A stretch of 45,550 nucleotides of DNA, from contig DYEY01000016.1 of assembly GCA_020725465.1 (NCBI GenBank), positions 1 to 45,550 on the forward strand, written 5' to 3'. Positions within the stretch are counted from its first letter, which is position 1. Each line of letters starts with the position of its first letter. Below, in pieces: positions 23,405-31,913 of this stretch. Made by a program: the position numbers and the translations under genes. This DNA comes from Dethiobacter sp. Its GTDB lineage: Bacteria > Bacillota > Dethiobacteria > Dethiobacterales > Dethiobacteraceae. The notes below the pieces were generated by a model. The model ran no database searches, was not told the DNA's origin, and worked only from the letters and a program-made list of their open reading frames with translations.

Positions 23405-24778
23405 TCACTTATCCACCCTTGACATCAATACTACCGTCTCCACGTGGGATGTATGGGGAAACATATCCACCGGCTGGACTGATGTTGTGATGTAGCCGTT
23501 TTGGGTCAGGCTCTTCAGGTCCCTGGCCAGGGTGGCCGGGTTGCAGGATACGTAAATTATGCGGTCCGGCTGCATGTTTGTAATGGCCTTAAGCACTGTG
23601 GGGTCACAGCCTTTACGGGGCGGGTCCGCCACCACCACGTCAGCTCTGTAACCCTTACGGCAGAGGGCCGGTAATGTTTCCTCGGCCCTCCCTGCATGAA
23701 ACTCGGCATTGAAAATTTGATTTATGCGGGCATTTTCTTTGGCATCTGCGATTGCTTCCGGTATGGATTCCACCCCCACCACCCTGTGCGCACGGCGTGA
23801 CAGGTAAAGGGAAATGGTACCGGTACCGCAGTAAAGGTCAAATACTGTTTCCCGGCCAGTGAGGGCAGCATATTCCGCCACCTTGTCATAGAGCACCTTA
23901 GTCTGTATGGTGTTGACCTGGAAAAAGGAGCGAGCAGAAATACGGAAAGAAAGGTCACCCAACTGCTCGGTTATATAGGGGCGGCCGTAGAGAGTAATTT
24001 CTTCCGGGCCAAGGATGGCGTTGCCACGCCTGTTATTAATGTTTTGCACTATCCCTGCAACATTGGCCAGGCGGGAGCGGATGATTTCGACCAAAGTTTC
24101 TTTGCGGGGCAGGTTACGTCCGTTGGTCACCAGGACCACCAGCGTCTCTCCGGTGGCCAGAGAAGTCCTGGCCAGGACATAACGCAGCAGGCCGCTGTGG
24201 TCTGCTTCGTTATAGACGGGAAGGCCGGTTGTTGCCAGTGCAAAGCGGACTGCGGCCACAGCCCGGTCGTTGGCCGGATGCTGGATGGGGCAGCGGTCCA
24301 GGTCCACGATTGTGTGGCTGCGCCGGGCAAAGAAACCGGCTTTTATGGCGCCGCCTTCACTGCCGAAGGGCACCTGGGCCTTGTTGCGGTAGCGCCATGG
24401 TTCCGGCATACCAAGAACCGGTAAGACCGGAATGTCCAGGCCGCCGATACGGAGCAGGGTTTCTTTAACAATTATTTGCTTTTGGCGGAGCTGTTCCGGG
24501 TAAGCCAGGTGCTGCAGCTGGCAACCGCCGCATTCGTGGTGACTGGCACACTCCGGTATTACACGGTGAGTTGAAGGTCTGATTATCTCCATTAGCAGAG
24601 CACGGGCATAGGTCTTTTGCAGGGATATGACACGGGCCGACACGGTGTCTCCCGGTACGCTGCCGGGAACAAATAAAGTAAAACCATCAAAACGGCCCAC
24701 GCCTTCTCCTTCATGGCTCAGCCCTTCAATATGCAGCTGTATTTCCTGGTTTTTGCGGACCGGCGGCTTACTACCCAT
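23405..24778 (-). CDS. rlmD: 23S rRNA (uracil-1939-C5)-methyltransferase RlmD/RumA family
   Basis: 457 residues. An N-terminal TRAM domain (residues about 8-65, IEGLSHEGEGVGRFDGF) binds RNA. The motif CASHHECGGCQLQH supplies the clustered cysteines of the [4Fe-4S] site. The methyltransferase half has the SAM loop FDLYCGTGTISLYL, DPPRKGCDP, and the catalytic motif YVSCNPATLARDL. RNA uridine-C5 methyltransferases of this family act on U1939 of 23S rRNA, or on U747 as RlmCD in some Gram-positives, or on tRNA. Which base is modified here is not decided by sequence. It is transcribed alone, with GGAG 6 bases before ATG 24776-24778, and marks the return to core, GC-richer chromosome after the island. 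Confidence 0.9.
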   Translation of the reverse strand: MGSKPPVRKNQEIQLHIEGLSHEGEGVGRFDGFTLFVPGSVPGDTVSARVISLQKTYARALLMEIIRPSTHRVIPECASHHECGGCQLQHLAYPEQLRQKQIIVKETLLRIGGLDIPVLPVLGMPEPWRYRNKAQVPFGSEGGAIKAGFFARRSHTIVDLDRCPIQHPANDRAVAAVRFALATTGLPVYNEADHSGLLRYVLARTSLATGETLVVLVTNGRNLPRKETLVEIIRSRLANVAGIVQNINNRRGNAILGPEEITLYGRPYITEQLGDLSFRISARSFFQVNTIQTKVLYDKVAEYAALTGRETVFDLYCGTGTISLYLSRRAHRVVGVESIPEAIADAKENARINQIFNAEFHAGRAEETLPALCRKGYRADVVVADPPRKGCDPTVLKAITNMQPDRIIYVSCNPATLARDLKSLTQNGYITTSVQPVDMFPHTSHVETVVLMSRVDK

Positions 24779-24829
24779 GATTGCTCCGTATTACGAATTT
24801 TTATGGTTACAGTATATCACGAGGAGGTA

Positions 24830-24857
24830 TAAAATTAAAAGAGACGCGGCGCGTCTC
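24830..24857 (-). terminator. Terminator downstream of the 54-residue gene
   Basis: On the minus strand GAGACG-CGCCG-CGTCTC forms a tight hairpin followed by TTTTAATTTTA. It starts one base after the stop codon. Confidence 0.8.
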
Positions 24858-25022
24858 CTATATTTCACTTATTTCAATCAGTCCTGCCTCGTGCAGCGCC
24901 ATTATTACGTCTTTGACATCTGTCTTCTTTTCATCAGGCAGATTAGCCACAAATTGGTCTATTGAACCCTGGTCAACCAGTTTGGTTACTTTCAGGTTGC
25001 CTACGGTAAAAGTGTCGGCCAT
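24858..25022 (-). CDS. Unknown 54-residue protein
   Basis: The start at ATG 25020-25022 has AAAGGGAGGGA 6 bases upstream; the longer open frame to 25115 lacks a site. The sequence begins ADTFTVGNLKVTKLVDQG, continues SIDQFVANLPDEKKTDVKD and ends VIMALHEAGLIEISEI. It has no cysteine, signal or membrane segment. The pattern of a short beta-rich start followed by a helical C-terminus recurs in small Peptococcaceae proteins, but I know no function. A strong own terminator and good ribosome binding site argue that it is a real, separately expressed gene. It lies between azlD and rlmD on the same strand. Confidence 0.75.
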   Translation of the reverse strand: MADTFTVGNLKVTKLVDQGSIDQFVANLPDEKKTDVKDVIMALHEAGLIEISEI

Positions 25023-25140
25023 CTGTTTCCCTCCCTTTTTGTTTAGTGTTTGTTCCGGAGGAGGGAAATATTCACTGGGGAGGAGCAGCATGCCGTTGTT
25101 AAGTTTAAACAGCAAACAGGAGCTGCTCTTTTTTCTCGGT

Positions 25141-25464
25141 TCAGATGAGTGGGAACTGTTGCAGGAGCAGGACCGCTGTCATGCCGGCGATGACTGTGAG
25201 CAGCATGCTTCTGGTACGCCAGGCGACCAGAAAAGCGGGGATGCTGGCCAGGAGGTAGGTGTTGCCGGCGGAGAAGAAAACCTGGCGTCCGGCGGTGAGG
25301 ATGCCGGGAACAATTAAGGCGGAAAGTACGGACACAGGCACGTAGCTGAGCCAGGTGATGACAGTTTTGGGTATTTCCAGCCTGGTCAGGACATACATGG
25401 GCAGGAAGCGGGGCAGGTAGGTAACCGAAGCCATGCCGAGGATTATAAAGACGATTCTTTCCAT
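25141..25464 (-). CDS. azlD: AzlD-family branched-chain amino acid transport subunit
   Basis: A 107-residue membrane protein with four hydrophobic segments: IVFIILGMASVTYLP, VITWLSYVPVSVLSALIVPG, YLLASIPAFLVAW and LLTVIAGMTAVLLL. The RFLPMYVL after the first helix is typical of AzlD. AzlD is the small partner of AzlC in an export system for leucine, isoleucine, valine or analogues. Its ATG at 25462-25464 lies inside azlC, with a 22-base overlap, so translation is probably coupled; the ribosome binding site is weak. Confidence 0.9.
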   Translation of the reverse strand: MERIVFIILGMASVTYLPRFLPMYVLTRLEIPKTVITWLSYVPVSVLSALIVPGILTAGRQVFFSAGNTYLLASIPAFLVAWRTRSMLLTVIAGMTAVLLLQQFPLI

Positions 25465-26135
25465 TTTTCGGTCATCACCCCCAGGGTGGCCGTACAGACG
25501 GTGGCCAGTATGATATACCAGCTGCCGGGAATATGCAGGTAGAAAAGCAGGGAGAGGGCGCCGGAGAAACAGGCGGCCAGAACCAGCTTGCGTTCGCTGG
25601 CCTGGGCCACCAGGAGGAAGATAAACATGGCGTATAGGGCGTATTCCATGGTGACGGCGGCGACGGTACCGCCAAATAAGCCACCCAGCAAGCCGCCCAG
25701 GATACTGCCGGTAACCCAGCCGATATAGGCGGTGGCAAAGAGGGAGAGCATGAAGAGGTGGCCGCGTTCTCCTCTTTTGAATTCGCCGCTGGCCATGGCA
25801 AAGCTTTCGTCGGTGAGCCAGAATGACAAAAGAGGCAGGACACGGCGGGGGTATTTTTGCAGGTGGGGGGAGAGGGAAGCGCTCATCAGGAGGTGGCGCA
25901 GGTTAACCAGAAATACCGTGGCTACGATTGACGCGGCACCGGCACCGGCAGCCAGCATGCTCACTGAGATGAACTGGGCACTGCCGGCAAATACTACAAG
26001 AGACATCATGGCCAGTACCCAGAGTTCCAGGCCGGCGTGGCGGGCCAGGGCGCCGTAGGCAAAGCCCAGCGGCAGGTAGCCGAGGACGATGGGCAGGGCG
26101 GTTTTGCTTCCTTTTAAAATATCGGACCTGTTCAT
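25443..26135 (-). CDS. azlC: AzlC-family branched-chain amino acid transport subunit
   Basis: 230 residues from ATG 26133-26135, which has GGAGG 7 bases upstream; the open frame to 26168 begins inside the rpsI terminator and is not used. The N-terminal part LPIVLGYLPLGFAYGALARH and the motif VFAGSAQFISVSML are diagnostic of AzlC/YgaZ. Five to six membrane helices are visible, with FWLTDESFAMA in a conserved loop. With AzlD it forms the exporter. The gene begins just beyond the ribosomal superoperon terminator, which is predicted to insulate it. Confidence 0.92.
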   Translation of the reverse strand: MNRSDILKGSKTALPIVLGYLPLGFAYGALARHAGLELWVLAMMSLVVFAGSAQFISVSMLAAGAGAASIVATVFLVNLRHLLMSASLSPHLQKYPRRVLPLLSFWLTDESFAMASGEFKRGERGHLFMLSLFATAYIGWVTGSILGGLLGGLFGGTVAAVTMEYALYAMFIFLLVAQASERKLVLAACFSGALSLLFYLHIPGSWYIILATVCTATLGVMTEKWKESSL

Positions 26136-26157
26136 GGCTTTCCTCCGGTTGTTCTTT

Positions 26158-26197
26158 GAAAAAAACACCAGTTCCCGCTGAACTGGTGTTTTTTTCT
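26158..26197 (-). terminator. Terminator of the ribosomal superoperon (after rpsI)
   Basis: An 11-bp perfect stem (AACACCAGTTC / GAACTGGTGTT) with a 5-base loop has A7/T7 runs on both sides. It immediately follows the rpsI stop and could work in both directions. Confidence 0.93.
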
Positions 26198-26589
26198 TAT
26201 CTCTTGGAAAACTGGGGCGCGCGGCGGGCTTTTTTAAGGCCGTACTTTTTCCGTTCCTTCATGCGCGGGTCCCGGGTAAGGAAACCGGCGCTTTTTAGCG
26301 CGGGACGCAGGTCACCGTCCACTTTAAGTAGTGCCCGGGCGATACCATGCCTGATAGCGCCGGCCTGGCCGGTAGTGCCGCCGCCTTCAACTTTGGCCAC
26401 CACATCGTACTTGTTGATGGTTTCGGTAAGTTTCAGCGGCTGGCGCACAATGAGCTTGAGCGTCTCCAGGCCAAAATACTGATCTATGTCCTTATCATTG
26501 ATGGTGATGCGACCGCCGCCGGGGAGCAGGCGGACTCTCGCCACCGCGTTTTTGCGTCTGCCGGTACCGTAGTACTGTAATTGAGCCAA
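26197..26589 (-). CDS. rpsI: 30S ribosomal protein S9
   Basis: 130 residues, the usual length. The N-terminal motif [18 protein letters not shown] and the basic tail ending RRAPQFSKR are diagnostic. S9 sits in the 30S head; in known structures its C-terminal arginine tail reaches the P-site tRNA anticodon, and the terminal KR is kept here. It lies 18 bases after rplM and is the last gene before the terminator, so rplM-rpsI form the final segment of the cluster, expressed at least in part from the promoter at 27115. Confidence 0.98.
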   Translation of the reverse strand: MAQLQYYGTGRRKNAVARVRLLPGGGRITINDKDIDQYFGLETLKLIVRQPLKLTETINKYDVVAKVEGGGTTGQAGAIRHGIARALLKVDGDLRPALKSAGFLTRDPRMKERKKYGLKKARRAPQFSKR

Positions 26590-26607
26590 CTTTTTTCCCT
26601 CCCTCGC

Positions 26608-27039
26608 CTAAAATTCCCAGACCTCGGGTTGTTGGGCTTCGTGCGGGTGTTCGCCGCCGGCGTAAACCCGTACTTTTTTGAGCATGGCCCGGCCAAGGCG
26701 GTTGTGGGGCAGCATCCCCTTAATGGCCAGCATCACGGCACGCTCCGGTTTGGTGTCGATGAGAGTACCGTATGAAACCTTTTTCAGGCCGCCGGGATAG
26801 CCGGAATGGCGGTAGTGGAACTTCTGTTCCGCTTTTTTGCCGGTAAGAACCACTTTGTCGGCGTTGATAACCACCACATGGTCGCCGGTATCCACACTGG
26901 GGGTAAATATCGGTTTATGCTTCCCGCGCAGCAGGCGGGCTACTTCACTGGCCAGTCTGCCCAGGGGTCTGTCGGTAGCATCGATGACATACCACTTACG
27001 CTCGACCTGCCCCTCCTTGGGCATAAAGGTAGTACGCAT
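26608..27039 (-). CDS. rplM: 50S ribosomal protein L13
   Basis: 143 residues. Family marks are the start [29 protein letters not shown], the basic [18 protein letters not shown] and [18 protein letters not shown]13 binds 23S rRNA early in 50S assembly. The ATG has GAGGAGGGAAAC upstream. A promoter and a leader hairpin lie in the 129-base gap before it, so its level can be controlled apart from truA upstream. Confidence 0.98.
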   Translation of the reverse strand: MRTTFMPKEGQVERKWYVIDATDRPLGRLASEVARLLRGKHKPIFTPSVDTGDHVVVINADKVVLTGKKAEQKFHYRHSGYPGGLKKVSYGTLIDTKPERAVMLAIKGMLPHNRLGRAMLKKVRVYAGGEHPHEAQQPEVWEF

Positions 27040-27044
27040 TGTTT

Positions 27045-27112
27045 CCCTCCTCAGCTTGGTTACGTGTATCTGTTACGCCGAACGGGGCGGGACGGCGTTT
27101 CGACACAAAGTT
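27045..27112 (-). promoter_or_regulatory. Leader of rplM-rpsI with L13-leader-like hairpin
   Basis: The transcript leader contains ACGCCG and CGGCGT (27075-27098) closing a GC-rich 12-base loop. Firmicutes carry a known L13 leader at this place; the match to that family is positional, not verified by a covariance model. Confidence 0.5.
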
Positions 27113-27114
27113 AT

Positions 27115-27142
27115 TTTATAATAAAGAATCCTTTGCTGTCAA
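27115..27142 (-). promoter_or_regulatory. Promoter of rplM-rpsI
   Basis: On the minus strand TTGACA and TATAAA are 16 bases apart (complements at 27137-27142 and 27115-27120). Confidence 0.72.
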
Positions 27143-27168
27143 GTAAAACCAACGAACACCGTAAACTG

Positions 27169-27900
27169 TCAATATTTTACCTCTTGTAGTATTAATCCAT
27201 GCGCCGGTACCGTCCAGCCGGCGGCGCTGCGGTCCCGAGCGGCCAGTACAGCCCTCAGGTCCGGGTCGCGCTTGCCGCGCCCCACCTCAATCAGGGTGCC
27301 GGCTATAATACGGACCATGTTGTAGAGGAAACCGTCGGCTTCGGCGGTAATAGTGATAAAACGATCTTCTTCCTTCACCTCCAGGCGCATCAGGTTGCGT
27401 ACAGTCTCTTTTGCCGCGCTGCCGCTGGCCATAAAAGAGGCAAAATCGTGGGTGCCAACCAGGCTGGTTGCGCTTTCGGCCATGACTTGATAATCAAGGG
27501 GGTAGCGGACATGGTAGGCAAAGCGGCGGTGCAGAACGCGCGGGTGAAGGGCGTTGTCGATGGTGTAAGTGTAGACTTTGCTTTTGGCGTCGTAACGGGC
27601 GTGGAAGGAGTCGGATACCGCTTCCGCATGATAGCAGACAATGGTATCCGGCAGAACTGCGTTTAGCGCGTAAGGAATGCGGTCAACCGGCATCCGTCCG
27701 GTAACCCGGAAACTTACCACCTGGCCCACAGCATGCACTCCGGCATCGGTCCTGCCGGCGGCAGTTACGCGTACCGGTGTGCCAAAAACGGTGGCAATGG
27801 CTCTTTCCAGCACTTCCTGGACGGTAAGGGCATTGGCCTGGACCTGGAAGCCGTGGAAGTATGTCCCGTCGTAACCCAGCGTAAGTTTTATGGTCCGCAC
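27169..27900 (-). CDS. truA: tRNA pseudouridine synthase A
   Basis: 243 residues. The N-terminus TLGYDGTYFHGFQVQ and the catalytic motif AAGRTDAGVHAVGQ (nucleophile Asp52) are diagnostic. GFLYNMVRIIAGTL lies near the end of the domain, followed by the PAHGLILQEVKY tail. TruA converts uridines 38-40 of the tRNA anticodon arm to pseudouridine. It follows ecfT by 63 bases without a terminator, matching the ecfA1-ecfA2-ecfT-truA-rplM-rpsI order of other Firmicutes. Confidence 0.97.
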   Translation of the reverse strand: MRTIKLTLGYDGTYFHGFQVQANALTVQEVLERAIATVFGTPVRVTAAGRTDAGVHAVGQVVSFRVTGRMPVDRIPYALNAVLPDTIVCYHAEAVSDSFHARYDAKSKVYTYTIDNALHPRVLHRRFAYHVRYPLDYQVMAESATSLVGTHDFASFMASGSAAKETVRNLMRLEVKEEDRFITITAEADGFLYNMVRIIAGTLIEVGRGKRDPDLRAVLAARDRSAAGWTVPAHGLILQEVKY

Positions 27901-27963
27901 AGTATCCCCTCCGCTAATCTGCCGGCAATAAAAAACGTTTTACGATGCTAAAAGCGAATTTCT

Positions 27964-28767
27964 TTAAACCTGACCCCAGGTTAGCGCTATCAGCAGCAGC
28001 AGGACAAAAAGTACGGCGGCGTAGTCGCGGGGGGCGGCGGAAAGTTCGCGCAGGCGGGTACGGCCTTCGCCGCCGCGGTAACAGCGGGCTTCCATGGCCA
28101 CGGCCAGGTCATCGGCGCGGCGGAAGGCGGAAACGAAGAGGGGAACCAGGAGCGGTACCAGGGCCCTGGCGCGGCGGAAGATGTTGCCGCTTTCAAAGTC
28201 GGCGCCCCGTGCCAGCTGCGCCTTCATTATTTTCTCCGTCTCCTCCATCAGGGTGGGAATGAAGCGCAGGGCGATGGTCATCATCATGGCGATTTCGTGG
28301 GAGGGCAGCCCCAGGCGGCGGAATGGCTTCATCAGGTATTCCAGTCCGTCGGTCAGAGCGATGGGCGAGGTAGTAAGGGTGAGCAGGGAGGTGGCTACCA
28401 CCAGGAAGATGATGCGCCCGGCCATGAACAGGCCAAGGTAGACACCCCGGGAATCCACGCTGAGCGGGCCCAGGCGCAGGAGTTCCTCACCGCCTTTGGT
28501 CAGTAAGAAGTGAATGATGATGGTAAAGGCCAGGATGAAGTAGACCGGTTTTAAGCCGCGGAAGAAATAGGGAAGCGGCAGGCGTGAGGATTTAAGGAGG
28601 GTGGCCAGTACCAGGCCCAGGAAGAGATAGCCAAGAAAGGTGCGTACCGTAAATACGGCGATGATAAAGATAATCAGGGCGACGAACTTGGCCCTGGGGT
28701 CCAGGCGGTGCAACAGGGACCGGCCGGGTATATACTGGCCGATGGTGATGCTTTTAAACATGCTCAC
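27964..28767 (-). CDS. ecfT: Energy-coupling factor transporter transmembrane protein EcfT
   Basis: A 267-residue membrane protein starting TIGQYIPGRSLLHRLDPRAK, the family opening, then several hydrophobic helices. The cytoplasmic coupling helices carry the short Arg motifs LARGADF (near residue 190) and MEARCYRGG (near 238) that fit grooves in the two ATPases. EcfT joins those ATPases to interchangeable substrate-binding S proteins for vitamins or metals. No S component lies in this window, so it is a shared module of group II ECF transporters. It overlaps ecfA2 by 4 bases. Confidence 0.96.
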   Translation of the reverse strand: MSMFKSITIGQYIPGRSLLHRLDPRAKFVALIIFIIAVFTVRTFLGYLFLGLVLATLLKSSRLPLPYFFRGLKPVYFILAFTIIIHFLLTKGGEELLRLGPLSVDSRGVYLGLFMAGRIIFLVVATSLLTLTTSPIALTDGLEYLMKPFRRLGLPSHEIAMMMTIALRFIPTLMEETEKIMKAQLARGADFESGNIFRRARALVPLLVPLFVSAFRRADDLAVAMEARCYRGGEGRTRLRELSAAPRDYAAVLFVLLLLIALTWGQV

Positions 28768-29624
28768 CCGCCTGCACCTCCCAGCAGGCTAAGGATGGCG
28801 TCCCTGGCGCTCTCCACGGTGAATATGCCCGGCGGCACGTTCTTGCCGGCCGCACGCAGCTTGCCGGCGAGGAGAGCCATCTGGGGTACGCCCAGGCCCA
28901 TTTCCTCAAGCTCAAACCGGCGCAGGAAGATTTCCTCCGGCGTGCCGGTCATTTTTATTTCGCCGCCGGATATAACCACGAGCCTTGAAGCCAGGCGGGC
29001 CACGTCTTCCATGCTGTGGGAAACCAGGACCACGGTCAGTCCTTTCTCGCGGTGCAGGAGGCGGACCATGTCCAGCATTTCTTTTTTACCGCGGGGGTCA
29101 AGCCCAGCCGTCGGTTCGTCCAGGATCAGAAGCTCTGGTTCCATGGCCAGCACCCCGGCCATGGCCACCCGGCGCATCTGGCCGCCGGACAGGGAAAAGG
29201 GCGGGCGGCAGCCTATTTCGTCCGGGTCCAGCCCCATCACCGCCAGGGCTTTTCGTACGCGGGAGCGGACTTCGGCCTCGGGAAGTCCCAAGTTGCGCGG
29301 ACCGAAGGCCACGTCCTCAAAAACCGTCTCCTCAAAAAGCTGCTGCTCGGGAAACTGAAAGAGCAGGCCGACACGGCGGCGGACCCGGAGCAGGGAGGCC
29401 CTGTCGCTGCCCAGTTCTTCGCCGGCCAGGAGAACGCGGCCGGAGGTGGGCTTTAGCAGGCCGTTAAAATGCTGTACCAGGGTGGATTTGCCAGAGCCGG
29501 TCTCGCCGATAACCGCCAGCAGCTCACCCTGCCTGATTTCCAGGTTCACATCTTTCAGGGCCGTAATTTCAAAAGGTGTCCCCGGCATATAGACATGGGT
29601 GAGGTTCTCCGTCCTCAGCAGCAT
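28764..29624 (-). CDS. ecfA2: Energy-coupling factor transporter ATP-binding protein EcfA2
   Basis: A 286-residue ABC ATPase. The Walker A motif is GETGSGKSTLVQHFNGLL, the Q-loop is LLFQFPEQQLF, the signature is LSGGQMRRVAMAG, and Walker B is LLILDEPTAGLDP with the H-loop VSHSMEDV. It pairs with EcfA1 to drive the ECF importer. The C-terminal GVPQMALLAGKLRAAGKNVP segment is the EcfA dimer-type extension. It overlaps ecfA1 by 10 bases and ecfT by 4. Confidence 0.95.
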   Translation of the reverse strand: MLLRTENLTHVYMPGTPFEITALKDVNLEIRQGELLAVIGETGSGKSTLVQHFNGLLKPTSGRVLLAGEELGSDRASLLRVRRRVGLLFQFPEQQLFEETVFEDVAFGPRNLGLPEAEVRSRVRKALAVMGLDPDEIGCRPPFSLSGGQMRRVAMAGVLAMEPELLILDEPTAGLDPRGKKEMLDMVRLLHREKGLTVVLVSHSMEDVARLASRLVVISGGEIKMTGTPEEIFLRRFELEEMGLGVPQMALLAGKLRAAGKNVPPGIFTVESARDAILSLLGGAGG

Positions 29625-30445
29625 AGCAGGTCCACCAGCCTGTCCACGGTGAGCACATCAGGGGGGATGTTAAGCCCGGCGGCGCGCAGTTCACCGGCCA
29701 GTTCCACCACCGGCGGCACATCAAGGCCAATTGCACGCAGCCAGTCCTGTTTAAGAAACACTTCCGCCGGTGTGCCCTCCAGGAGGAGGCGCCCTTCGTG
29801 GAGGATGATAACGCGGTCGGCAGCAACTGCTTCGTCCATAAAGTGGGTGATGAGCAGGACAGTAATCCCTTCCTCGCGGTTGAGGCGCTGCAACGTTTCC
29901 AGCACTTCCCGGCGCCCGCGGGGATCCAGCATGGCGGTGGGCTCGTCCAGGATCAGGCACTTGGGCCGCATGGCGATGACACCGGCGATAGCCACCCGCT
30001 GTTTCTGGCCGCCCGATAGCAGGTGAGGAGCGTGCTGGCGGTAGGCTGACATACCGACCAGGCGCAGGGCCTGGTCCACCCTTTGCCTGATTTCAGGGGA
30101 CGGCAACCCCAGGTTTTCCGGGCCGAAGGCCACATCTTCCTCCACGGTGGTAGCAACAATCTGGTTGTCAGGATTCTGAAAAACCATCCCGGCGGTCTGG
30201 CGGATCTGCCAGCGGCTGCTTTCATCCCGGGTGGACATCCCGTCCACCCACACTTCACCCTCTCCGGGGAGAAGCAGGGCGTTTAAATGCCGGGCCAGTG
30301 TGGATTTACCGGAGCCGTTTGGGCCAAGAATGGCCACAAACTCGCCTCTTTTTACAGTCAGGTTGATGTTGTCCAGGGCGCGGATGATTCGGTCACCCTC
30401 GCCTTTGTAGGAAAAGCAAAGGTTCCTGGTATAGATGATTTCCAT
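29615..30445 (-). CDS. ecfA1: Energy-coupling factor transporter ATP-binding protein EcfA1
   Basis: A 276-residue ABC ATPase with Walker A GPNGSGKSTLARHLNALLLP, Q-loop VFQNPDNQIVA, signature LSGGQKQRVAIAG, Walker B CLILDEPTAMLDP and H-loop ITHFMDEA. The QNPDNQ form of the Q-loop and its place as first of the pair fit EcfA1. It begins 112 bases after rplQ, and a long hairpin lies in that gap, so read-through from the alpha operon may be reduced. Confidence 0.95.
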   Translation of the reverse strand: MEIIYTRNLCFSYKGEGDRIIRALDNINLTVKRGEFVAILGPNGSGKSTLARHLNALLLPGEGEVWVDGMSTRDESSRWQIRQTAGMVFQNPDNQIVATTVEEDVAFGPENLGLPSPEIRQRVDQALRLVGMSAYRQHAPHLLSGGQKQRVAIAGVIAMRPKCLILDEPTAMLDPRGRREVLETLQRLNREEGITVLLITHFMDEAVAADRVIILHEGRLLLEGTPAEVFLKQDWLRAIGLDVPPVVELAGELRAAGLNIPPDVLTVDRLVDLLCC

Positions 30446-30468
30446 TTAGCTCACCCCCGGCGCTCCTG

Positions 30469-30518
30469 CAGACACAAGAAAATCGACTGAGAAATAATCG
30501 TCGATTTTCTGATGTCTG
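30469..30518. repeat. Long inverted repeat between rplQ and ecfA1
   Basis: CAGACA-CA-AGAAAATCGAC pairs with GTCGATTTTCT-GA-TGTCTG across a 12-base loop: an 11-bp inner and a 6-bp outer stem around a 2-base internal mismatch. No T run follows on either strand, so it is not a standard terminator; it may be an RNA processing or stability hairpin. Confidence 0.7.
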
Positions 30519-30557
30519 ATTAGCATGTACGGTTTACCATCAGGGTCTGCCGTCTGT

Positions 30558-30896
30558 TTAAACCAGTTCCAGGATTGCCATGGGGGCGGCGTCACCGCGG
30601 CGCGGCCCCGTTTTCAGGATGCGGGTGTATCCGCCCTGGCGCTCGCTGTAGCGGGGAGAAATTTCTTCAAACAACCTGGTTACCGCGTCCTCGTCCAGAA
30701 GGTAGGCCAGAGCCTGGCGACGGGCGTGCAGGTCTCCCCGTTTGCCCAGTGTTATCATTTTCTCGGCAATGCTGCGGGCTTGCTTGGCCTTGGCTTCGGT
30801 AGTGATTACCTTGCCGGAAATAAACAGGGAAGTAACAAGATTGCGGAGCATTGCGCGGCGTGGCGCGCTGCGGCGTCCGAATTTGCGTAATACCAT
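30558..30896 (-). CDS. rplQ: 50S ribosomal protein L17
   Basis: 112 residues with the family start [20 protein letters not shown] and the conserved NLVTSLF and [10 protein letters not shown]-like segment ([16 protein letters not shown]). L17 lies on the 50S surface near the tunnel exit. The end [20 protein letters not shown] is typical. It follows rpoA by 14 bases and closes the alpha operon part of the cluster. Confidence 0.98.
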   Translation of the reverse strand: MVLRKFGRRSAPRRAMLRNLVTSLFISGKVITTEAKAKQARSIAEKMITLGKRGDLHARRQALAYLLDEDAVTRLFEEISPRYSERQGGYTRILKTGPRRGDAAPMAILELV

Positions 30897-30910
30897 GCCT
30901 TCTCCCTCCT

Positions 30911-31858
30911 TTACTCGTTGCTGTCCCGGAGTTGCAAGTTAAGCTCTTCCAGTTTAAGCTGCACTTCTTCCAGTGATTTCTTGCCAAGATTGCGGACCTT
31001 CATCATCTCTTCTTCGGATTTGTTGATCAGGTCCTGGACGGTATTTATCCCGGCCCGTTTCAGACAGTTGTAGGAGCGGACAGACAGGTCCAGCTCTTCA
31101 ATGGTCATCTCCAGCACCTTGCTGCGGTCGTCCTCGTCTTTGTCATCGGTGATTTCCACCTCGTCCACTTTTTCTGTCAGGTTGATGAACAGGCTGAGGT
31201 GTTTGGACAGTATTTTGGCCCCCAGGCTAACCGCCTCGTCAGGCCGGAGGCTGCCATCGGTCCAGACCTCCAGTGTCAGCTTGTCGTAGTCGGTATGCTG
31301 CCCCACCCTGGTATCTTCCACTCTATAGTTCACTTTCCTGATGGGAGAAAAGAGAGAGTCAACGGGAATAACCCCCAACGGCTGGTTGGGCTGCTTGTTG
31401 CGTTCGGCCGGAACATAACCGCGACCGTTGGCGGCGGTTATTTCCATGCAGAGGCGCCCCCCTTCTTCCAGGGTGGCAATATGCAGGTCCGGATTCAGGA
31501 TTTCCACGTCAGCCGGGAGTTTGATGTCACCGGCAGTAACCACTCCGGTCTTGGCGGCAACGATAACCAGTTTCTGGGGCTCGTCACTGTGTATCTTCAT
31601 GGCCAGCTGCTTCAGGTTAAGGATAATTTCCGTGGTGTCTTCCAGCACACCGGGAATGGTGGAGAATTCGTGCAGAACATTCTCTATCTGCACGGAGGTA
31701 ATGGCGGCACCCGGCAGAGAAGAAAGCAGTATCCGCCGGAGCGAATTGCCAAGGGTTGTACCGTAGCCGCGCTCTAAGGGCTCTACCACAAACTTGCCGT
31801 AAGTACCGTCGTCAGTCCCCGTAATCCGTTCAATTCTTGGCTTTTCAATCTCAATCAC
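30911..31858 (-). CDS. rpoA: DNA-directed RNA polymerase subunit alpha
   Basis: 315 residues. The N-terminal dimerisation domain contains [20 protein letters not shown] and [11 protein letters not shown] short acidic linker (DDKDEDDRS) leads to the C-terminal domain, whose [19 protein letters not shown] and LGKKSLEEV helices contact UP elements and activators. The protein seeds polymerase assembly. The start is GTG at 31856-31858, with GGAGGG 8 bases upstream. Co-transcription with S4, S11 and S13 links polymerase and ribosome supply. Confidence 0.98.
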   Translation of the reverse strand: MIEIEKPRIERITGTDDGTYGKFVVEPLERGYGTTLGNSLRRILLSSLPGAAITSVQIENVLHEFSTIPGVLEDTTEIILNLKQLAMKIHSDEPQKLVIVAAKTGVVTAGDIKLPADVEILNPDLHIATLEEGGRLCMEITAANGRGYVPAERNKQPNQPLGVIPVDSLFSPIRKVNYRVEDTRVGQHTDYDKLTLEVWTDGSLRPDEAVSLGAKILSKHLSLFINLTEKVDEVEITDDKDEDDRSKVLEMTIEELDLSVRSYNCLKRAGINTVQDLINKSEEEMMKVRNLGKKSLEEVQLKLEELNLQLRDSNE

Positions 31859-31913
31859 TGATCAAACCCTCCTTCTTGAATCCATCACCGAAACGCGAGG
31901 GTGTTCGTTTTCG

